From Cryptomeria japonica (lineage: Eukaryota; Streptophyta; Pinopsida; Cupressales; Cupressaceae): 64,000 nt of DNA. Positions within the stretch are counted from its first letter, which is position 1, and each line of letters opens with the position of its first letter. Under the pieces are notes generated by a model. It saw only the letters and a program-made list of their open reading frames with translations. It was not told the origin of the DNA and searched no databases. Below, piece by piece: positions 57,311 through 64,000 of the stretch. The stretch is taken from the NCBI RefSeq assembly GCF_030272615.1, contig NC_081415.1, forward strand, positions 235,535,803 to 235,599,802, read 5' to 3'. The position numbers were made by a program, and so were the translations under genes.

Positions 57311-59156
57311 ATGGGGGATAATAGTGAAAAATTTGATCAACCACAACCGCAACAACCAAACCCTCCTTTGCCAAACCCCCCCTCAATTCAAGATTTAATT
57401 GCACAAAATTTGAACCAATTGAGGGGGATTGCAAATGTCTATCATAGGATCCCTCACCTGAACCCAATGTTTGATCCCCTCATGTCGATCATAAAGAGTA
57501 TAGAAACCATCATTGAGGAGCACAATGTCGCTCTTTTGTGGCGAGATTCTATGAGGGAACAACATACAGATGGCTTGTCCTATAAGGAGATCAAGGATCT
57601 CGAGATATCTAAAGCCGCTATTGCCGCATTGTTTGTGAATCCCCGCACTGGTCAACCCGTAGACCCCCCAAAAAAAAACTTTCTATTAAATGGTGCACAA
57701 ATGATGGTATTGTGAAAAAAAATTAGGATCATTCGTGGATGGTTTTTGATAAACCACCCAACAACAATCTTCTTGTCGCCTTCTACTTCATCAAAAAATT
57801 GTATGCTGAGTTTGTTTTAGCAAAAAATGTGAACTACTTTGACATCTGACCTTTCCAGGGTGTGGGTTTAGGTATGCCCCAAAATAGACTTGGGGCAGTC
57901 TGAGTAGTCTAGGGCCCATATGTCCCCCCTCCTCCTGTTGATCCCCCACCTCCAATGAAACATCTAGATATCATCTGTGAGGCGACATCATGGACCATAT
58001 CAGTTATTCACTCTTTGAGTAGCCTTTTGGTTTCTCAAGCTGGGGCAGTAGCTCAGCCTACTTTTGATGGTAGCGGTGCATGCGGTGGCGCTGACACATC
58101 TTCCTCGACTCGACATATTTGCATGCCCCATAGTTGTGTCATGTGTGGACAGGTATGCTTGGGTCCAGTTGGAAAACCTGTTGATCCTCCTGCGCACACT
58201 GTAGATTATGAGGTACATGAGATACACAATGCACCAGATGTTATGACACAGACTGGAGGATACCCTGGAGAGTCCTCGCATGCTAGAGCGAGGAGGCACC
58301 TTCATCATACATTGATGATGTAGTGGTAAGATTTATATTTTCACAGTTCATTATATATTTTAAATGAATATCTATAATCTAGATAATATTAAGTACTAAT
58401 TTTTATTTACATGGTCTATTTAACAGTTGATGACAGAGGAGGAGTTGACATAGATTCAAGAGGGCACCTTGACGATCATTTCATTTGGCCTTGATAGCTT
58501 TACGGTACATATATTATTGCACCTAGTCATTTGTATTTTATTGTACATACAGGCTCATCATTTATATTGGTATTAATTAGATTATGTAGTAACTTGCATG
58601 TATATCTTATTACTCTTGTAAGGCACAAGTAGCACGAGTGCGGGGCTGTGTGATTCAAGATCTGGTAGTGCAGTTGGAGACAAGGGAAAGGTAATTGAAT
58701 GCAAATATGATTGAATGAATAGTTTAAATAACTTATAATGATTATACATGTCTAGGCATAGATTGATAGTTTCATATACTTGTTGTGTATATGTATAGAG
58801 AATTATTGGCTTCACATCCTTGTTGACTACACCCACCATACTTGAAGAAGAAGAAGAAGACTAATTTGCATCAATGTCATGTTTGTGAACATATTTATGT
58901 TGTGTATGAAAATATTGAAAACATACCTCCTCTACTGAAGACATACATCAACAGTCTTGCAAAGTCAAAGATAAAATGTGGAGATGAGGTAAACAAGAAT
59001 AGTTAAATTATAGTTCATTTTTTATGTTAACTTTTCGAATGTGAGTTATATAATATAACTAATCTTCATCGTGGTTTTTTTTTTCTTGTGCAGTATCCTT
59101 CAGAGCTGAACAGTGCGGTGAAGAGGATTGATTTTGATGATCCATTAGTAGCTTAG
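57311..59156 (+). pseudogene. Accessory gene of the second TIR element (homologue of 10179-13038)
   Basis: The start MGDNSEKFDQPQPQQPNPPL gives the same Pro/Gln-rich beginning. IQDLIAQNLNQL, WRDSMREQHTDGLSYKEIKD and ALFVNP align with the core of the first copy. A shifted frame then matches the W..VFD.PP..N and zinc-like parts (HSCVMCGQVCLGPV, 58132-58173). Later small exons include one ending at 58502 and one ending GATGAG at about 58988, whose splice edge matches the 12869 edge of copy 1. The last exon 59094-59156 encodes YPSELNSAVKRIDFDDPLVA, matching ALKRLDFDDLPRS. Frame breaks after 57715 show decay. The family is not recognised. Confidence 0.68.
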
Positions 59157-59423
59157 GATGTTATAGATAGTTTTGGGATGCTTACATGTCTACTTGGCAT
59201 GTATATTTTGTATATGGACATACATTCACGTATATAGACATACATTTTGTTTGAGTTGGCATTTATGCCATATTTGTGTATGGGAATACACTTGCAATCA
59301 TTTGACATTTTTATCTATACAGAAGTTGATATTTGATCATATAAATTATTTCTCATGTGTGCATGGTGTTATCATGGAAAACTTTAATTTTCAATCCAAT
59401 AATTAACAATGGTTAATAATGGT

Positions 59424-59594
59424 TATTTAATGAACAATACAATTCATTTCATTTCATCATAAGTGTTGTTTGTATAATGAACAATGCAATTCATTTAATG
59501 AACAATACAATACAATTCATTTAATGATCAATACAATTCATTTAATGAACAATATAATACAATTCATTTAATGAAAAATACAATACAATTCATT
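59424..59594. repeat. Short tandem repeat, ATGAACAATACAATTCATTT units
   Basis: Six or more imperfect units lie between the two converging genes of the second element. Confidence 0.85.
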
Positions 59595-59733
59595 ATTACC
59601 CTATGTATGCTCCTATTTTTCCACCCCCACTCAGTTGAACGCTCGGGGTCATACCCTACCGGTGTCATCCCTTGAGCACCTTAAGTGCTAAAAATTGTCA
59701 AACTTTGATGGGCCCTAACTCAAACTATGTCGC

Positions 59734-60414
59734 ACCGTTTGATTGTGGGCTACACAATAAAATGGCTTCAAAGATTCAAAGGCCCTTTCTGATATTTGCA
59801 AAGTTGGATGTACTTAAAAAAAAAAATTGTACAACATTGTTTGGCTTCATTCCAAGAAACATTTGGGATGCAGTGTGCGGTCTCGGTTATCGATTCTTAA
59901 TTTTAAAACGTCCTTTACATTGGGTAATACTCTATAATTAGAGTGCCAAAATTCTTGAATCTCCTCCTTAACATTGTCAGTCAACTTTCTATCAACACGT
60001 GGAAGCCTCCCACCCAAATTCCCATGTATCATGTTGAAGTGGATCGTCAAGTCTTTGTCTTCGTGCAAGTGCTCTATCCAAAGTTTTACAGTTTATGTTC
60101 AAATAAACATAATTTTGTCTCATTTGACGAGCCTTACTCAATTGATGGCTTACTAAGGAGGTTGTAATCACTCTTTGAGCGACTCTCTTATCTCTTTCCT
60201 TGGTATTCTTTCCAATAGAATTGAGAGAATCAAATAGATTTTTGGAAATAATAGAATTTATCTCCATCTTCTTGTTCATACGAATCTTCAATTTGTTTAG
60301 CAATGGTCTCATCTTTATCATCTTTAGCAATTGAACAAAAAATTGGCATTGCTCAGCCAATGTCTTATTGCTAAAATTTTGGTCGAAAAGTTGTGTAGCC
60401 CACAATCGAACGGT
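59734..60414. repeat. 24 bp inverted repeats bracketing the transposase fragment
   Basis: ACCGTTTGATTGTGGGCTAC... at 59734-59757 has its inverse complement at 60391-60414, with one mismatch. The inverted pair marks the limits of transposase similarity in this copy. Confidence 0.85.
59847..60405 (-). pseudogene. N-terminal fragment of the same transposase family
   Basis: Frames 60405-59992 and 60068-59847 join with a shift. TLDRALARRQRLDDP then GGRLPRVDRKLTDNVKEEIQ, EFWHSNYRVLPNVKDVLKLR and HPKCFLE align with TLHYALERREKIEDP, SGRLPHKDK and the following part of the transposase at 18909-18480. Upstream QLFDQNFSNKTLAEQCQFFV aligns with the 19100-18990 region of that gene. The DFAENY and DNC...QFK catalytic parts are absent. 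It lies convergent to the accessory gene, as in the complete element. Confidence 0.72.
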
Positions 60415-61866
60415 TATTGTTGACCTCTTGACTTAAAGATTCAAAATAATGTTGATGCAGAGGAAGGGTGTGATAAATGAACCTTTGATATTTATAAGGG
60501 AAATACAAGGTTCAAACCCCTAGGACTACTAGCACCTAAATGGCTCAAATAGGTCAAATGCAAACCAACACTTCTCCAAATGATTCCAAAGGTATGGAAT
60601 ATTTTTACAACCTCCAAATAAGGTTTTTCAACTATTTTTGTGGTTCTAGGAACTCATCCTTAAGCAAAACCCTCTTTTTAGCCTTCTAGGCCTAATTGCC
60701 CAATTAGCCCTCTAGCGAGGAAAATGAATTCTTTTCACACAACTTTTCCAAACATCTAAACAAAAAAATTATAGATTTAGACACCCTTTTGGCTTCCCTT
60801 TAACATATAAAAATATTTAATATGGCTGGTTTGGAAAGTATATGTTGTCCTGCAACTATGCACTGTTTTTGGACTCCAAAAATGGTAAATTTGCAAAGGA
60901 AGTATATATTGTTTTAATTCCCTGACTCCCAAAATCTCAACAGTCATCCAATATGGTTCAAAACTAAGTAAAATGAAATTATTTTCAAGGTTTAACCTTC
61001 TTATATGCAAGATCTCAATTTTAGCCTCCCATAAACCCTTAAAAGTAGGGTTTCTCACATACCCCTCTTCCAAACTCTATATCACCCAACTGATGATGGA
61101 TAAATCTTCCATAGAAAATTTATTGACACTTTCAATCATAAAATATATCCCTCCTTAAGGCATATTTTCTACTGGTGCTCCTTAGCAAGCATTTTCAATG
61201 CAATTTACTCATTGTTTTATGGTGATCACCCTCCTCTCGACCTTATCTGCACATACCCTATTAGATTGCTATAATAAATATTAGAAACATGTCATCCCAT
61301 GAATTCTAGGCCTAGAGAATTCATGGAATGACTTCATTCATTGAAAACTATCAACTATTAAGAAAATGCAAGCAAAACTGTGAGGACAGTCAACCCAAAT
61401 GTGTAAAACTGAAACCATAAATGAATCTTCAGTGCATAAAACAATGTATCCATGGTTCCTACAATTTTTCAAAGCATTGGAGATCAACACCACGAATTAA
61501 AACCAAAATTATAATGCACCAAACATCAAAAATGGCAGAGAATAAAGTGTTTTACTAATTTTCTTGGTTCTCGGTCCATACACCAGCATGATTTGTCATA
61601 CAAAGCATTACATGAATCTTTTATAACTTCCCCCTAACTATATCAACCACTTTATATTGGTTACATTTCATGGTTAAAGCATTTAACTTCTAAAAACTAA
61701 TTTCCCCCCAAAACTACCTAGTCATTGCCTTTCAAATATTCAAATTTGACAACTATGGAAAATGACATTATTGGATCAAAACTCCTAATTGTTGACATGA
61801 AATGTATTGAAATTTTTTATTAAACCTTTCTAAACCTTCTTAGACTCTCTAAGCCATAAATTCCTA
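60415..61866. other. Intergenic, no gene recognised
   Basis: No supported frame is seen. It may hold unrecognised internal or LTR sequence of the Gypsy remnant that follows. Confidence 0.45.
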
Positions 61867-63032
61867 TTACATCTTTTTGTTGGTCCTAAGGTCCTTACTA
61901 GGCCCTTTAGGACAAATTACAAACTTGTTACATTTCTCATCATAAAAAGCCATAATGGACTTCAATACATCATATTTTATTGTTCCTTCACTCCTAAGAC
62001 CTTCAAAAGTCTTTACTGGCTTCATTGAGTCCTTTGGTCTTCTAAGTGCACCTGCACCATGCTCCCCAAAATGAAAAAACTCTTGTCCCAAGAGTTTGGT
62101 TTGAGTTTGCCTCCATCAACTGATCAATGTCTCCTCATTGGTTGATCTCCTAATGTGATATTTTTCCTGCCATCACCTGCACTCACTTTGCCAAAAGTAT
62201 TAGAATGAAAACAAAATGTATTTGACCCTTTTTTTGGATTAGACTGTTGCTTTCCTGCCCCATCTGATTTTGCTGCTTCATAGTGGTTTGCTGGTTGTTG
62301 CACCACCTGAACATGTTCTCCCTTCATCTGACCTTGAAATGGACACTTGATAGTGCCTATTTGAACATAGTTTAAGTCCCAATCAACTGCTCTTTTAGGA
62401 CTGATATGCTACTCTATCGTAACAAAAAATTTAGCACCTTGGGTTTGTTGCCCCCAACTAGTGTCATACTCATCTCTACCCTGCTCATTCAATGGAATGT
62501 TGCTTCCAAAACACATCACCATCTTGTCATTACTCCTGTAATCCAGAGGTTGTAACTTATATTTTTGTCCACCCTTATGCACAATGTAGGCATTTGAGTA
62601 ACCATCATGAAGAGTTCTTCTTGCCCATTGCCATGGTCTACCCAAAATTATATGTCCACAACTCATAGGTATGATATCACACATTACCTGATCATGATAG
62701 GGACCAATTAAAAAATTAGCAAGAGCTCTCTTTCTAACCTCCACATTCAACACTTGATCAACCCAAGTGGCCTTGTAAGGGTTAGGATGATCTACTATTG
62801 TCAATCCTAGCTTAGTCACCATATCAAATGAAACCAAATTCTTATGTGAACCAGAATCTATAATCAATTGACATAATTTACCCTTGCTCAAGCAATATGT
62901 TCTGAAAATGTTCACCTTTGGTTCTTGTATTTGCTCACCTTGTCTCATCATTAGGAATTCTCCCCTTGTCTTTGGATATGCTAGCACTGGTCCACCGTCT
63001 TCCTTATTTTCTTCTTCTTGTGTCAAACCCAC
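61867..63032 (-). pseudogene. Ty3/Gypsy aspartic protease remnant
   Basis: Frame 63032-62409 carries a retropepsin-like domain. LCQLIIDSGSHKNLVS has the DSG catalytic triad, followed by VMCDIIPMSCGHIILGRPWQ and TLHDGYSNAYIVHKGGQKYK, all typical of plant Gypsy polyproteins between gag and reverse transcriptase. The frame continues past a stop at 62409 into 62327-62124 (basic, Gln/Asn-rich). A shifted frame 62091-61867 follows. No reverse transcriptase, RNase H or integrase is found downstream, so the element is internally deleted or non-autonomous. LTRs were not identified. Confidence 0.8.
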
Positions 63033-63143
63033 TCTTCTATTAGAAAATGAAATCTCTGATTTGTTTATGTTTCAATCATCTCTTTTTAGGACTTTAATTT
63101 GTTTCAATTTCAACATTTATATGCCTATGTTGTTGTGTTCATG

Positions 63144-63262
<119 letters not shown>

Positions 63263-63504
63263 ATCAAAAGGAAGTGCCCCATTTGTAAAAAAAATCAGAC
63301 AAAGAATTATTTTATATGCCTTTAAAGATATTTTGGTAGATACTACCAAGAAGGAAAACTTGGCGGCTAACAAGATATCTTGTAAGGCACTAGAAAATAG
63401 TTCTTTGTCTGGTGTCTTTTTACAAATAGGAAACTTCCTTTTATCATTTCGATGCAATGACCTAGTAGACATATTAGACACTACAATTTATATATGATGA
63501 CTGC

Positions 63505-63616
63505 AATTTGAACACTTATAAGTGTTCAAATTTCTCACTATCAAAAGAGGACATATCAGTGGCATTTGAATAATCAGATGCCACTGATATGGCCTTTTTG
63601 ATAGTGAGCAATTTGA
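63505..63616. repeat. Fold-back, MITE-like inverted repeat with nested palindrome
   Basis: A 28 bp perfect palindrome centred on CACTTATAAGTG spans 63505-63532. Overlapping it, 63525-63564 is the near-exact inverse complement of 63578-63616, with a loop of about 13 bases, so the whole could form a long hairpin. The outer AATTTGAACACTTAT is present at both sides (63505 and about 63610). A partial further copy of GCCTCTTTTGATAG follows at about 63628. Confidence 0.8.
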
Positions 63617-63625
63617 ACACTTATG

Positions 63626-64000
63626 TGGCCTCTTTTGATAGCAATAAATATATGAGATCAATTCAAGTGATAAATGAGAAATATCACATCAAAAAAAAAA
63701 CATATGAGATTTATAACAACACCATCAATTCATTGGAATATCCATCTAAGATACTTTGTCTCTCTAGTACATAGGCTTCCATCTAATCCACAAATATTGT
63801 AATGGACTTATTTCCATCTAATCTCAGAAGGTCGTGAAGCTTTGTTCCAATCCAATGCATCTCTTTTTCAATAGATGTGCACCTTTGTAACCTTCATTTC
63901 ATGAAGATGAGGGTTCCACTCACCTTCATGAAATAGAAAACAATGGAGTTCTGAAAACATTATAAAATATGGCAGTAAGTCATTCTATAATCACATCACG
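63626..64000. other. Window end, no gene recognised
   Basis: AT-rich DNA with only one short frame (63589-63774) of no recognisable kind. Confidence 0.5.

Larger units (their letters stand above)
56684..60414 (+). mobile_element. Second, diverged and truncated member of the TIR transposon family
   Basis: The left end reads TGGTAAGTGCACAAAGATGG, two mismatches from the complete element's terminus. Behind it come an AT satellite, subterminal palindromes, the plus-strand accessory gene (57311-59156), a single diverged unit of the inter-gene repeat (59669-59730) and a minus-strand transposase fragment (60405-59847). Gene order and orientation match the 9811-21706 element. The catalytic half of the transposase and the right terminus were not found, so the element is internally deleted or truncated near 60414. 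Confidence 0.8.

Overview
This 64 kb window looks like nuclear DNA from a seed plant with a large, transposon-rich genome. A gymnosperm such as a conifer is my best guess, but species cannot be fixed from the sequence. The reasons are the AT-rich base composition, very low gene density, three intron-less EXORDIUM-like genes, a broken KEA-type antiporter fragment, Gypsy-type remnants and many decayed DNA elements. The only intact host genes I can support are the three EXORDIUM-like genes: 24055-25068 (+), 45791-46747 (-) and 51507-52520 (-).

The largest structure is an inverted duplication. Arm 1 (about 2953-25662) and arm 2 (about 56614-50879, reversed) each carry a nearly identical EXORDIUM-like gene with its promoter and flanks. 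They are separated by a 25 kb spacer that holds the third, diverged paralogue. Arm 1 was later invaded twice, and arm 2 preserves both empty target sites. The first insertion is a 4.77 kb TG...CA element, probably a giant solo LTR, at 3527-8296 with target duplication TATTG. The second is an 11.9 kb TIR DNA transposon at 9811-21706 with target duplication AAGA.

The TIR transposon is the most interesting object. It has two convergent genes. A decayed minus-strand DDE-like transposase occupies 16457-19517, and an intron-rich plus-strand gene of unknown family occupies 10179-13038. A tandem array of about 350 bp units lies between them, and nine copies of a 14 bp palindrome lie near the two ends. 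A second, diverged member (left end 56684) keeps the same unknown gene, the same gene order, a fragment of the same transposase and a different set of palindromes. A third member supplies the right end at 1-610. The family is therefore defined by three ends or copies inside one window.

The spacer holds a decayed Helentron-type Helitron (about 29032-36480, minus strand). Its order of modules is OTU protease, Cys-rich region, Rep, Pif1 helicase, endonuclease/exonuclease/phosphatase-type endonuclease, and RPA-like protein. Upstream on the same strand are two unrecognised decayed reading frames (37932-38880 and 40379-40803). Next come a plastid KEA1/2-like N-terminal pseudogene (42758-43729), EXORDIUM-like gene 3, and a plant-type RNase H pseudogene with unknown neighbours (48491-49884). 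The right part of the window has the second TIR element, a Gypsy protease remnant (61867-63032), a (TA)n tract and a fold-back element at 63505-63616. All calls are by reading; no alignment or database search was run.
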